A stretch of DNA of 64,000 bases from Candidatus Heimdallarchaeota archaeon (GTDB lineage: Archaea > Asgardarchaeota > Heimdallarchaeia > Heimdallarchaeales > Kariarchaeaceae). This document shows, in pieces, positions 28,513 to 37,506 of the stretch. Under the pieces are notes generated by a model. The model made no database searches and had not been told where the DNA came from. It saw nothing but the letters and a program-made list of their open reading frames with translations. The stretch spans positions 248,001 through 312,000 of the forward strand of contig JADCLS010000007.1 of the NCBI GenBank assembly GCA_026702845.1, in the 5' to 3' direction. A program made the translations under genes and the position numbers. How positions within the stretch are numbered: the stretch's first letter is position 1; every line of letters starts with the position of its first letter.

Positions 28513-29713
28513 GTCTATTAAACACCAGATTACCATCGATATAGGTCTTCATCACGAATTTTCTTGCATCCAGGGGATCTCCATTGAAAATGAGAAAATC
28601 AGCATCCTTACCCTTCTCGAGTGATCCAATTTTATCTTGGAGACCGATCATCTTAGCAGGATTGATGGTGATGTACATTAAGGCATTCTCTTCAGGCAAT
28701 CCTTCACGAATGGCTTGAATTAGGGAATCACGCAATCCCTGAATAGGAATGACTGGTGCATCTTGAGTTAAAGCCATGAATGCACCTGCTTTAGCCATGA
28801 TACCTGGTGTTTCCATTGTTCGTGACACTAATTCTCGCTTACTTCGTGATGTGAGTAAGGGTCCAACTATGATGGGCACCTGCTTCTCGACGATAATATC
28901 CTTGACTTTGATGGCCTCTGTTGCATGTTCGATAGAGTAGTTAAATCCGAATTCCTCTGCAAGTCTGATTGCTGTGATAATATCATCCGCACGATGTGCA
29001 TGGATTCTTCCAGGTTGTTTTTTATCTATCATCTCCAGCAGGATCTCCTTTCCAAGGTCCTTTTTAGGAGGTTTGACAAATCCTCTCTCTTCTTCAGGTT
29101 TTATTTCCTCCAGTTTTACTTTGTGTTCATATTCAAGCCAATCATTTCTGTAATCCAATGCATCATAGAATTCCTTTCTCACAATATATGCTACACCCAT
29201 GCGTGTTTGTGGTGCTCGTTTCTGCATAAGACCCACACGTTTCGGATTTTCACCTAAAGCCATTTTCACTCCTGCTGTTTCTTTGATCACCATATCATCA
29301 ACGATGGATCCATAGGATTTAACTACACAGAACTGGGCACCAATTGGATTGGCAGAACCATGGGTCAGTGCCATAGTGGTTACCCCTCCCATACGTGCAT
29401 CCTCGAAGGCAAGATCCTCGGGAAATATGGCATCCTTGGTTCTCAGATAAGGAACTGAAGCATCTGTTAACTCGTTCCCATCACTATATGCAGGTCCGGG
29501 CCCAGCTCCCTCCTCAAACAAACCAACGTGAGAATGAGGATCAATAAGTCCAGGAGTGATATGTAGTCCTGTACAATCTTCTATCTCGTATCCATCTGTC
29601 GATACATCTCTACCTACTGCAATGATTTTAGAATCTTCAACGAGTAGTGTTCCATCATTAATGACTTCTCCCACCACAGGATGAATGGTTGCATGCACAA
29701 ATGCTTTCTTCAT
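28505..29713 (-). CDS. metal-dependent amidohydrolase
   Basis: 402 residues of the imidazolonepropionase-like amidohydrolase superfamily. Metal-binding HxH is in GLIDPHSHVGLF (about residues 56-67). Later family positions are a His in RIHAHRADD, His in SIEHATEA and Asp in LTQDAPV. A C-terminal composite-domain end (KDADFLIFNGDP) is typical of dihydroorotase/urease-fold enzymes. The substrate is unknown. The protein has no signal peptide. Confidence 0.9.
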   Translation of the reverse strand: MKKAFVHATIHPVVGEVINDGTLLVEDSKIIAVGRDVSTDGYEIEDCTGLHITPGLIDPHSHVGLFEEGAGPGPAYSDGNELTDASVPYLRTKDAIFPEDLAFEDARMGGVTTMALTHGSANPIGAQFCVVKSYGSIVDDMVIKETAGVKMALGENPKRVGLMQKRAPQTRMGVAYIVRKEFYDALDYRNDWLEYEHKVKLEEIKPEEERGFVKPPKKDLGKEILLEMIDKKQPGRIHAHRADDIITAIRLAEEFGFNYSIEHATEAIKVKDIIVEKQVPIIVGPLLTSRSKRELVSRTMETPGIMAKAGAFMALTQDAPVIPIQGLRDSLIQAIREGLPEENALMYITINPAKMIGLQDKIGSLEKGKDADFLIFNGDPLDARKFVMKTYIDGNLVFNRLK

Positions 29714-29885
29714 GATGGAAGTATGATTGCTGATAATATAAATAATCTACTCCTATAAGTAAATAATACCATCGAATTACGCTTTTTCTGACTTCCTATT
29801 AATTGATTGTAATGTAGGTAAATCAATAGCAAACAACTATTGCTTCTGCAAAATCAATTTAGTAAGCTTAAGGATCTACTAGTAA

Positions 29886-30809
29886 ATGAATAAATCCCAT
29901 GAATCCTATAATGATTACTGGAAACATTATGTTAGAAATATTGATTATACGGAAATACTGGAGAATATCGAGGAATTATATATTAGTGGTGAGGCTCCTA
30001 TCCACATTGATATTTTTCAAATATCAGAGCAATACACTTCTAAAATCATATTCATTCATGGAACTGCAGTCTATAGCCGTTTTTATGCTGAATTCCTTCA
30101 TTTTCTATGTAAAATGGGGTATCAAGTGATTGTTCCTGATATGATAGGACATGGTTTGAGTGGTGGTAAAAAAGGTCATTTTACCATGAACCAAATACTA
30201 AAGGTAGTATATTCAGTTATTGACCTTTGCAGGGAAAAATATCATGGAAAATTATTTCTAATGGGTTCAAGCCTGGGCGGAATTACCTCTCTGTATGCTG
30301 CTGCTGACAAAAGGATTGATGGCGTGATTTACCACAATGCAGCAATCTTCAATGAAGGTGCACATAAGGAGATTGTAAAAGTTTCTGGCCTTCTCAAATT
30401 TCCTGTCCCCTTTGTCCCGCTCGCTTCAAAGGTACTGCCGATATTCCCTATCAGTGTGCTTCTGTATCTGCCGAAACATCAATTGGTTAGTAGCATCTAT
30501 GGTGGAAAAATATTTGATTTACTCCTGAAAGATCCTCTTTTCTGCAAGTATTATACCTTGAAATCTCTTTCTACTCAGATGACAGAATCAATACCATATG
30601 AACTGAGTGATCTCTCCTGCCCCGTTCTCCTGATCAATGGAGAGAATGACAGGTTATTCTCAATACCGTATATTCAATCCATAGCAAGCCGAATACGCAA
30701 CGGGAATCTGAAAATAATCGATAATGCAGATCACCTGATATTTCATGAAAATATTGAAGAATCTATCGAAATTATCACTTCATTTATTTCATCAATAGAT
30801 AGTATGTAA
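29886..30809 (+). CDS. alpha/beta hydrolase, monoacylglycerol lipase-like
   Basis: 307 residues, serine hydrolase of the lysophospholipase type. IIFIHGTAVYSRFY is the oxyanion-hole stretch, DMIGHGLSGGKKGH follows, and the nucleophile elbow is GSSLGG. The catalytic Asp is probably in INGENDRLF and His in DNADHLIF. It likely hydrolyses a carboxylic ester. It lies in a run of hydrolase genes (32-34 kb) but faces the opposite direction from them. Confidence 0.88.
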   Translation: MNKSHESYNDYWKHYVRNIDYTEILENIEELYISGEAPIHIDIFQISEQYTSKIIFIHGTAVYSRFYAEFLHFLCKMGYQVIVPDMIGHGLSGGKKGHFTMNQILKVVYSVIDLCREKYHGKLFLMGSSLGGITSLYAAADKRIDGVIYHNAAIFNEGAHKEIVKVSGLLKFPVPFVPLASKVLPIFPISVLLYLPKHQLVSSIYGGKIFDLLLKDPLFCKYYTLKSLSTQMTESIPYELSDLSCPVLLINGENDRLFSIPYIQSIASRIRNGNLKIIDNADHLIFHENIEESIEIITSFISSIDSM

Positions 30810-30902
30810 CAGTGAATCTATCATTCTTTGAAAGAATTGAGGACTTTTTTGTTGATTGTAAGAATTCCAACATTTTCATCTTTGAAGAAACCATTTCTTC
30901 AA

Positions 30903-32426
30903 CTAGTGTATTTTAATAAAAGTAAAATCCCTTGCCCTGAAGTTACCGATAGTACAGGATATTACAGATCCATTTTCTCGACCAAATTCAAAGAGGAATC
31001 CCAGAGCATAAAAAATATCGATACCCACATTTGTTAATTTGGGCTTACCAAGTCCCCTCATATCAATTGATAGTTCCCCATCTTGCTCAATGATAGTATA
31101 GACCTGTTCAAGTTCGCCATTCTTGTAGCTTCCAAGATATGATGATCTATCATAGTCCATTTTATTGATCTTCTTGGCTCTAGAATACAGAGAAATAAAA
31201 TAATCATCCTGGAGGGTCACATCCAATTTGATGGGGCTTATTATTCGAAAATGCTCATTATCAATAGGATAAAGAGTAGCCTGCCAACCAGCGAGTATCA
31301 GGTTATTTTCTACCAGTTCTACTTTCTGATAAAAATACTTTTTCTTGTCCAGATACTCGCCCACCTTGTTTTCCAGAACACTAGGCGAGATCTGAATAGA
31401 TTTGTCCAGGGCTATCTCCTCGCTGATATAGTCTGCCAAATAAAGGTCTGCTATCTGGTATGCATAAGTATCGGGAGAAATTTGTGCCAGATTTGCTAGC
31501 ACAATGATTGATAGGTTTTGTTCTGGAAATCTTGTCATATATGACCTGAAGCCTGCAAATCCCCCACCATGGCTGACTCTTTTCAATCCCTTGTATTCTG
31601 ATACATTCAATCCATAGGCATAGTCAAAATCTGGTATATTATATGGGCCCACAGTTTGTAATTGGGAAATGAATTCATCCCCTCCAAGAGTTTTATGATA
31701 GAAATTCTGATCCCACTTCGCAAGATCGGCTACTGTTGAGAATACTGCACCATCTCCGACGATATCACAATTGGTCATGGATATACTGAAACCATCCTCC
31801 GTTTTCGAGTATCCAGAGGCACGGTTTCTCACGATTTCTGTGTAGTCATCATGGTAATGAGTATTTGTCATTCCAAGTGGCTTGAAAATCGTTTCATCTG
31901 CAAATTGCCTCAATGATTTTCCTGTCAATATCTTTACTAACTGACCTAAAAGAAAGTATCCCGTGTTGCTATAGGCGAATTCAGTTCCAGGTTTGAAGTT
32001 CACTCCCTTAATTTTGGTTAGAAATTTCAAGAGTTCTCCCTCCTCGATAATGTCTATATCCTTCTCTGTATAATTGGCAACTGTAAGTGCCTCTAGATAA
32101 TCCTTTATACCTGATGTATGATGAATGAGATGACGAATACGTATTTCTGAATCATATTCTAATTGAGGAAAATAGTCGCTCAGTGGATCATCAAGTGATA
32201 ATTTTCCCTCTTGTTCAAGAATCAATATACAAGCAGCAGTAAATTGCTTAGAAACTGAAGCCAGTCTGAAAACAGAATCAGGTGTTAATTTGATATCATA
32301 TTCGAGATTAGCATATCCATAGGCCTTTGAGAATACCATTTCCCCATTTTTTATTACTCCAATAACTGCTCCTGGAGTGATTCCTTGTGAGTATTCTTTG
32401 AATAGTTCATCAATTTCTTTTTCCAT
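30903..32426 (-). CDS. beta-lactamase/transpeptidase-fold serine hydrolase
   Basis: A class-C beta-lactamase-like esterase of 507 residues. The SxxK catalytic pair is in ASVSKQF, the tyrosine of YxN in AYSNTGY, and the third element is HGGGFAGF. It has a C-terminal domain of about 150 residues. The ATG at 32426 is preferred; a TTG at 32495 would overlap the preceding gene by 8 bases. In archaea such enzymes are usually esterases or peptidases acting on small substrates rather than on murein. It sits next to two lipase genes on the same strand. Confidence 0.9.
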   Translation of the reverse strand: MEKEIDELFKEYSQGITPGAVIGVIKNGEMVFSKAYGYANLEYDIKLTPDSVFRLASVSKQFTAACILILEQEGKLSLDDPLSDYFPQLEYDSEIRIRHLIHHTSGIKDYLEALTVANYTEKDIDIIEEGELLKFLTKIKGVNFKPGTEFAYSNTGYFLLGQLVKILTGKSLRQFADETIFKPLGMTNTHYHDDYTEIVRNRASGYSKTEDGFSISMTNCDIVGDGAVFSTVADLAKWDQNFYHKTLGGDEFISQLQTVGPYNIPDFDYAYGLNVSEYKGLKRVSHGGGFAGFRSYMTRFPEQNLSIIVLANLAQISPDTYAYQIADLYLADYISEEIALDKSIQISPSVLENKVGEYLDKKKYFYQKVELVENNLILAGWQATLYPIDNEHFRIISPIKLDVTLQDDYFISLYSRAKKINKMDYDRSSYLGSYKNGELEQVYTIIEQDGELSIDMRGLGKPKLTNVGIDIFYALGFLFEFGRENGSVISCTIGNFRARDFTFIKIH

Positions 32427-32487
32427 AGATGCTTTACTAGTACTGTGTATATTAATAATCCCTACAGGATATGAAACAATCTCATTC

Positions 32488-33261
32488 TCAATCAATTTGA
32501 ATATCTGTTATATCATACATGAATGCCTTATAGCCATCACTTGAATGAGCCTTAAGGGCTTTTCCGGTGAGTATACCCTCTCCCCATCCCTCTAGATTTT
32601 TCTCAATACGTTCCCAGAATCCTGGCTTTACAATTATTTTTTTACCCTCATCAATGAGAACATAATCCTTCACATGTTTGAAACTACCAGGTGGTGCTTG
32701 AGGCACGATATCCCCATCATTGACCACACGGAAGCTGTGCTTGACCTTCTTATTATACATTCTTGAGAAGTGCTTATTTCCTACCATAGGTGAACCAAAT
32801 GTATAGGAAATCACTTCATTCTTGAATTTCATAGTTCTCTTCAGATCTTGTCCTGTAATAGTGGCAAGAGCTCCTCCTAAGCTATGGCCTGTGACAAGAA
32901 TTTTATCTTTCTTATCTACATGCTCCTCAACTACGTCCTTTATCTGATCTCGGATGTTTTGATATGCTTCTGCAAAACCCTTGTGAGTACGGTACTTTCG
33001 GAACCAGAATCGACGGGTAGGATACTTTTCTCTGGCAATTTTGAGATCTGTTAGTACATTTTTGAAGCTATCAGTACCTCTAAAACTGAGGACAAACAAT
33101 CCTTCAGTTTTGAATGCTAATGCTCGACTATCTGTTTTCTTGTCTAACAATTCCTTAACCATGGTATATCCTTCTGGGATCACCAGCTCCTCCCCTTCTT
33201 TGTATGCAAGTACAGTAAAGGTCGCAGCTTTCCGGGCATATTCTATATCAAACTCTGCCAT
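32488..33261 (-). CDS. class 3 lipase-family protein, copy 1
   Basis: 257 residues. The lipase-3 nucleophile motif GHSLGGALAT is present, preceded by FRGTDSFKN and followed by YTFGSPMVGN. The catalytic Asp is within NDGDIVPQ and the His probably in KAHSSDGYKAFM near the C-terminus. No signal peptide, so it acts in the cytoplasm or is released otherwise. It is a paralogue of the 33367-34164 gene and may share a transcript with the serine hydrolase downstream. Confidence 0.9.
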   Translation of the reverse strand: MAEFDIEYARKAATFTVLAYKEGEELVIPEGYTMVKELLDKKTDSRALAFKTEGLFVLSFRGTDSFKNVLTDLKIAREKYPTRRFWFRKYRTHKGFAEAYQNIRDQIKDVVEEHVDKKDKILVTGHSLGGALATITGQDLKRTMKFKNEVISYTFGSPMVGNKHFSRMYNKKVKHSFRVVNDGDIVPQAPPGSFKHVKDYVLIDEGKKIIVKPGFWERIEKNLEGWGEGILTGKALKAHSSDGYKAFMYDITDIQID

Positions 33262-33366
33262 ATCTCCAACTTCATCAATTATTATACATAAAGGTGTCTA
33301 TCCTCGAGCTATAAAAACTATATTTTATAAAGTAATTGATATGCAATTGTGGTATTTTTTATACCA

Positions 33367-34164
33367 TCAGAAAGTATCAGATTTTCTCTTTTTCATTTCA
33401 ATATTATTGAGTAATTCCCTGTAATATTGACTTCTATGTTCTTTTAACACTCCTGTTGCAAGTGATGCGGTTCCCTCTAGATTTTTCTCTATCTGTTCAA
33501 GTGTACTAGGAGAGAATACCAACTTATTACCTTCATCAATTAGTGTGTATATTGGAACGTGATCAAAAAATGTTCCTGGTGGGAGTTGTGGCACAAAATC
33601 CTCATCATTTACAATTCGATAGCTTGTATCCACTGTTTTCATGTATTTGTCAACGAATTTACTATTTCCAACTCTTGGAGAGCCATAATTATACATAACG
33701 ACATTCTTCGCAATTTTCTCTATCTTCAGATCTAATGCACAGAGGGTAGCTAGAGCTCCTCCAAGGCTGTGACCTGTTAGCAGGATAGCCTTGAAATGCT
33801 CTTGTTCTTGCAATTCCTTGATCTGATGGATCAATTTATCTTTGATATCAAGATAAGCATCTAAAAATCCTTGATGGACCTTACTCTTGTTGAAAAATCC
33901 CCTTGAACTGGGAAAAATTGCCTTGAAAACCTCTAGGTCACTCTCTACATCCTTGAAACTCGTTGTTCCTCTGAATGCGATGACTATATTTTCATGTCCC
34001 TTGGCTACTAAACATTGAGTATCTGTTTCCTTAGAATCCAGGAGTTTAACATATGTGTAACCCTCGGGGATATTCATACTACTTGAATCATCCTCATAAG
34101 CAGCAATTGAAAACTCTATCAGCAATTTTGCAGTATCTAGACTAAATGATGGTGGTACGCTCAT
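33367..34164 (-). CDS. class 3 lipase-family protein, copy 2
   Basis: 265 residues, the same domain as its neighbour: FRGTTSFKD, GHSLGGALATL, YNYGSPRVGN, NDEDFVPQLPPG, and a C-terminal HRSQYY segment with the likely catalytic histidine. The two lipase genes are separated by about 105 bases and arose by duplication. The codon usage of this copy is more AT-rich. Triacylglycerol or other ester substrates are possible. Confidence 0.9.
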   Translation of the reverse strand: MSVPPSFSLDTAKLLIEFSIAAYEDDSSSMNIPEGYTYVKLLDSKETDTQCLVAKGHENIVIAFRGTTSFKDVESDLEVFKAIFPSSRGFFNKSKVHQGFLDAYLDIKDKLIHQIKELQEQEHFKAILLTGHSLGGALATLCALDLKIEKIAKNVVMYNYGSPRVGNSKFVDKYMKTVDTSYRIVNDEDFVPQLPPGTFFDHVPIYTLIDEGNKLVFSPSTLEQIEKNLEGTASLATGVLKEHRSQYYRELLNNIEMKKRKSDTF

Positions 34165-34291
34165 TTAAGTAATATATATCATGAAAATTATAAATTCTGC
34201 TGGGATTCTAATTAATATTGCACAGTTGAAATAATAGTAATGATCGATCTTTAGGTTCGGTGATTAATTATGCTATACACCGGCTGTTCAG

Positions 34292-34795
34292 ATGAAATAC
34301 CAATATCACTTAGCATTTATTGGGTTGAACCTAATGGACGAGTTTAGTCACCTTTATGCCATTAATTTATCTAGTCATGGTACTCTCTATCTATTATCTT
34401 GGAATTTAAGCAAAAAGGGAGGGCAGGGAGAGACTTATTATGCCTTTAAATGGTCTGAAAGTACACTTCCCATTTGGCTAAAGAAGAACCAATTAGATAT
34501 GTTTATCTCGGAATCAGTTGAAGTTGCTTACGAAACGGCACTTAATTCATATAGATCTTATCTACGTGGGGATATAAGGATGCTTCCGGCGATCATAATG
34601 ACTTTAGCTACTATCTCAATTGGTCTTAGCGTGTTTACTACTAATTTCATATATAATCCAATTTTCATTTGGTTTGCAAACCTTTTTGGGAGCGAGAATG
34701 ATATAGCAACTGAGGAGGTTTATTACAGTCAAGAAGATTATGAGGAGACAATCAATTCAGGTGGTCGAAGAATAGATCCCTCGGAGCCTAATTAA
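34292..34795 (+). CDS. hypothetical protein with one membrane helix
   Basis: 167 residues. A soluble N-terminal half of about 95 residues, then one hydrophobic helix (about 98-120) and a short acidic tail. It is not recognised. It ends 4 bases inside the convergent leucine-rich-repeat gene. It marks the start of the AT-rich LRR island. Confidence 0.55.
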   Translation: MKYQYHLAFIGLNLMDEFSHLYAINLSSHGTLYLLSWNLSKKGGQGETYYAFKWSESTLPIWLKKNQLDMFISESVEVAYETALNSYRSYLRGDIRMLPAIIMTLATISIGLSVFTTNFIYNPIFIWFANLFGSENDIATEEVYYSQEDYEETINSGGRRIDPSEPN

Positions 34796-35400
34796 TAAAA
34801 TCTATATGTACTTAATGAATCTCCATACTCAACAGTAATTCTATTTTCTTTGATAATTTTCTTTATATTATTAGGAATTTCATTTTCCTTTATTGGATTC
34901 CGTCCTAAGTCAATAAATATCAGGTTTCGAAGATTCTCAATTTCAATTGGTATCTCTGTTATATTATTTCCTATTAAAGATAGGTTTAGCAATTCTGGCA
35001 AATTTCCTTCGCAAAGGCATTTAAAACAATCATTTGTTACCAAATTATAGTTTAAGTTCAGATTTTTAAGATTTTCTAGGTCTAAATTTTCAATACTACT
35101 TATATTATTACATTCAAGATTCAGATTATATAGACCATTGATTTTCATAAATGGGATTTTGGTAAGCTGATTGCCAGATAATATTAATGAATATGGATTT
35201 AATTCTGTCAAGGTTGTAATAGGTAAAATATCATCAAAAAATACCCCTGAGAGACATATTTCCATTTTGTTTTTTATATAAATAGTCTCGTAGGGGTGAT
35301 GATCTTCGATATCCTCATAATAATAGATAAAAGGTGAATAAATATACCTTTCATCACTATATATGTTATCCTCCCGATCTTCATCAAATCTATCTGCCAT
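34792..35400 (-). CDS. leucine-rich-repeat protein
   Basis: 202 residues containing at least five LRRs of roughly 20-23 residues in the middle and C-terminal parts, readable as L..L.L..N.L..IP and similar (for example SLILSGNQLTKIP and LLNLSLIGNNITEIP). The first 60 residues are acidic and tyrosine-rich without repeats. LRR proteins usually bind other proteins. No signal peptide, so it is probably cytoplasmic. A degraded relative lies at 37034-37432 on the same strand. Confidence 0.8.
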   Translation of the reverse strand: MADRFDEDREDNIYSDERYIYSPFIYYYEDIEDHHPYETIYIKNKMEICLSGVFFDDILPITTLTELNPYSLILSGNQLTKIPFMKINGLYNLNLECNNISSIENLDLENLKNLNLNYNLVTNDCFKCLCEGNLPELLNLSLIGNNITEIPIEIENLRNLIFIDLGRNPIKENEIPNNIKKIIKENRITVEYGDSLSTYRFY

Positions 35401-35640
35401 GTTAATTCCAAGGATATTGCATTCGAATTTTATAAGTTGTAACAGTTCATCGAATGTTTTCTGTTCCCCATTAAATAAAATTGTTTCTGGGAGGATAAAT
35501 CTGCACCAAAGATTTCATACCTAGGATTAATATTATAGGTAGTCTTTCAACCACCTATCATTGCACCGATTTTACATTTATCTATACAATTTTTCAAAAT
35601 ATCACTTAATGCTAATAAATTTAGAGAAAATAGAGCAAAT

Positions 35641-35742
35641 GCGCGAGCCGGGAGTCGAACCCGGGGCCGAACCTTACTTCTAAGAGGCATTGTCCTCTTC
35701 CAACAATGGAAGGGTCCAATGTTACCGTTACACCACTCGCGC
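35641..35742 (-). tRNA. tRNA-Gly (anticodon UCC) with intron
   Basis: A cloverleaf can be drawn on the minus strand: acceptor GCGCGAG/CTCGCGC, D arm GTGT/ACAT, anticodon stem GGACC/GGTTC, T arm CCGGG/CCCGG around TTCGACT, discriminator A encoded at 35640. Loop CTTCCA gives anticodon UCC. A 32-base intron (35675-35706) interrupts after position 37. Loop CTTC pairs with intron GAAG to make a 4-bp helix between two 3-base bulges (C36-A37-intron base 1, and two intron bases plus A38), which is the bulge-helix-bulge required by archaeal splicing endonuclease. Mature length would be 70. Confidence 0.95.
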
Positions 35743-35925
35743 TTAAGTTGCAATAACAATAGTTTCAGAGCTTTTAAACTAAAAATAGCTTCAAGTTTCA
35801 AGCAAAATTGTTACCTGCAATACTTCAATATTCAATCTTTAATAAAATCTTTTTGTTTGTTAGCACAGCTAAATCACAAACTTGGCTTGAATTATACATT
35901 CCTATGTGTTAAAATTCCCTCTCGA
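35736..35925. repeat. 190-bp direct repeat, copy A
   Basis: This segment aligns without gaps to 37507-37696. The best stretch is 41 identical bases around 35860-35900. It runs from the 5' end of the tRNA-Gly gene to a fragment of the last codons of the PUA gene (ending in the same EF-stop). The homology therefore implies that a piece of the tRNA-to-PUA spacer was duplicated, with the LRR material lying between the copies. Confidence 0.85.
35771..35780 (-). promoter_or_regulatory. TATA-like promoter element of tRNA-Gly
   Basis: On the minus strand the sequence AGTTTAAAAG is centred about 34 bases before the mature tRNA 5' end. That fits an archaeal TATA box with a start a few bases before the tRNA. 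It lies inside the 190-bp repeat, and the other copy has lost this match. Confidence 0.5.
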
Positions 35926-36153
35926 TCTTTACGCTTTTGCCAAAGTTGGATCTCATGTTATGAATTTTGTTGTAAGTCTTGGAATAACAATAGTTGACTA
36001 TTCAGAAACCGATTGGGGATGCCTCGACAGGTATATTATCGGCTATACTCATAGGAGTTGTTATTAGCTGTGGTATCAGTGGAATTGCTTCATTGTTATT
36101 AGGGATTGCTCTTGAGCAAATCCTTAATTTATTCTTTATTCAGGAGTAAGAAT
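35926..36153 (+). other. spacer with possible small membrane-peptide frame
   Basis: Between repeat A and the next LRR gene a short frame starts with TTG at 35994 and stops at 36149 (51 residues). It encodes a glycine-rich hydrophobic stretch such as ILSAILIGVVISCGISGIAS. An ATG-initiated frame at 35960 in another phase precedes it, so this may be a frameshifted remnant of a membrane protein. Apart from this I see nothing in the spacer. Confidence 0.25.
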
Positions 36154-36270
36154 ATGGCATTAAGAAGACGATCTGAAGATGAATTGAATTATAAAATAAC
36201 TGATTCAATTTCTTCTGAAATGATGAATTACACTCAGGATGAAAATCAGGTATTACAAAAATTAGTTTCT
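36141..36270. repeat. 130-bp direct repeat, copy 1
   Basis: This stretch includes the upstream GGAG and the first 39 codons of the LRR gene. It aligns without gaps to 36847-36976, differing at roughly one base in ten or fewer. It shows partial duplication of the gene 5' end. Confidence 0.85.
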
Positions 36271-36807
36271 CTTTTTGAAACAAATGATTTTGTCTATCAG
36301 TTAAATCACAAAATTATAACTAATTATCAATTTGGAAATCTTATTGTAACTAAAATTGAGGTCTCAATAAAACAGGGTCCTTCTGAGTATTTGGATATGA
36401 TATATTCTATTATTAGAGATTTTCCCTTTTTATTAGAACTAAAATTATATGGCGAGTATTTTTCATACCTACCTGAGAATATTCTTGAGCACACAAAATA
36501 TATCAGATCGTTTTCAATTTCCAATACAAAAATAAATCATATTCCAAAAAATCTATTCATACAGAATACATACTTATATTCTATAATAATAAAAAATAAT
36601 AAAAAATTAAATAATCTACCAGATAATTTATTTTTAAAATCTAATTTAATTACTACACTCGGACTTAATAGTAATAATCTAAGAGATTTACCTCTTAACA
36701 TGCTTGACAAACAAAAAAATTTAGATGTTTTAGTATTAGATCTCAGTGGTAATTTATTATCTAAAAATATAATCAATCATTTCAAAAATTATTGCAGTGT
36801 GATATGA
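36154..36807 (+). CDS. leucine-rich-repeat protein
   Basis: 217 residues starting at ATG 36154, with a GGAG six bases upstream. A TTG 48 bases earlier is rejected. The N-terminal 70 residues are polar. LRR-like units follow (for example LPENILEHTKYIRSFSIS, then LGLNSNNLRDLPLNML, then LDLSGNLLS). The composition is very AT-rich, with many Lys, Asn and Ile codons compared with housekeeping neighbours. The first 39 codons are repeated downstream in truncated form. Protein-binding role is inferred. Confidence 0.75.
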   Translation: MALRRRSEDELNYKITDSISSEMMNYTQDENQVLQKLVSLFETNDFVYQLNHKIITNYQFGNLIVTKIEVSIKQGPSEYLDMIYSIIRDFPFLLELKLYGEYFSYLPENILEHTKYIRSFSISNTKINHIPKNLFIQNTYLYSIIIKNNKKLNNLPDNLFLKSNLITTLGLNSNNLRDLPLNMLDKQKNLDVLVLDLSGNLLSKNIINHFKNYCSVI

Positions 36808-36846
36808 GATTGATTTAGGAACACGTTTATCTTAAATATTATCATC

Positions 36847-36976
36847 CAGGTGTAAGAATATGGCTTTAAGAATACGATCTGAAGATGAATTGAATTATAA
36901 AATAACTGATTCAATTTCTTCTGAAATGAAGAATTCCACTCAGTATGAAAATCAGTTATTACAAAAATTAATTTCT
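36847..36976. repeat. 130-bp direct repeat, copy 2
   Basis: Gapless counterpart of 36141-36270, with the same upstream sequence and start codon. The reading frame continues briefly and then stops, so only the gene head was copied. Confidence 0.85.
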
Positions 36977-36985
36977 CAAAATTAG
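36860..36985 (+). pseudogene. truncated copy of the LRR gene 5' end
   Basis: A 41-codon frame starting MALRIRSEDELNYK, nearly identical to residues 1-39 of the 36154 protein, ends at TAG 36983. No LRR is left. It could be a recent partial duplication, and a short peptide may still be made because the ribosome-binding region is also copied. I treat it as a remnant. Confidence 0.7.
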
Positions 36986-37033
36986 ATAAAGAAATTTTTG
37001 CCCATCGTTGAATTCATATCGTTAATTCATAGA

Positions 37034-37432
37034 TTATACCAATATGTTAACTATACTTTTTGAAGACTCTATTATTTTAATAACTTCATTTTTATTCATG
37101 AAATTATTATTTGAGAGATCTAATACCTTCAAATGGTTCATTGCAGAGAAAATTTTAGGGTTAGATTGCAACTTGTTATTGGTAAGGTGTAAAAACTCAG
37201 CAGAATTCAAATTACCTAATGTATCAGGAATTTGTTTTATTTTTTATTAAACATTAAATTTACTTCTTTCAGATTTTCTGTATTCAATTTAGTCAATCTA
37301 TCAATACTTGTTATCTCGTTTCTTGCTAATTGGAAGTTATTTAGATTGACTAAGTTCTCAATTCCATCTGGTTTATCGCATAATTGATTTTCTGATAGAT
37401 CAGGTTCTGAAAAGAGGAATATTAACCCTCAT
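37034..37432 (-). pseudogene. frameshifted leucine-rich-repeat gene
   Basis: Reading the minus strand gives an LRR protein broken by two frame changes. From ATG 37432 the frame begins MRVNIPLF and stops. A one-base shift gives PDLSENQL and a repeat series up to VNLMFNKK-stop. A second shift in a run of six T on the plus strand (37240-37245) gives KQIPDTLGNLNSAEF and LDLSNNN, then the normal stop at 37034. It is either a decayed gene or a gene hit by homopolymer assembly errors. It resembles the intact 34792-35400 protein. Confidence 0.65.
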
Positions 37433-37506
37433 TGAATATTAATTTTAATTAATTCATTTATATTATTGAGTTGTAAACATTCGAATTTGATGGATCACAA
37501 TTTACT

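Noticed and set aside
35641..35742. tRNA gene as an integration (att) site for a mobile element
   Set aside because: Integrases duplicate the tRNA 3' end; here only the 5' flank is repeated and no integrase or transposase is present in the island.
35547..35801. Minus-strand frame of 84 codons across the tRNA gene
   Set aside because: It runs straight through the tRNA-Gly cloverleaf and intron, so it is a chance frame.
37044..37250. Plus-strand frame of 68 codons
   Set aside because: It is the antisense of the frameshifted LRR gene, whose repeats are readable on the minus strand.
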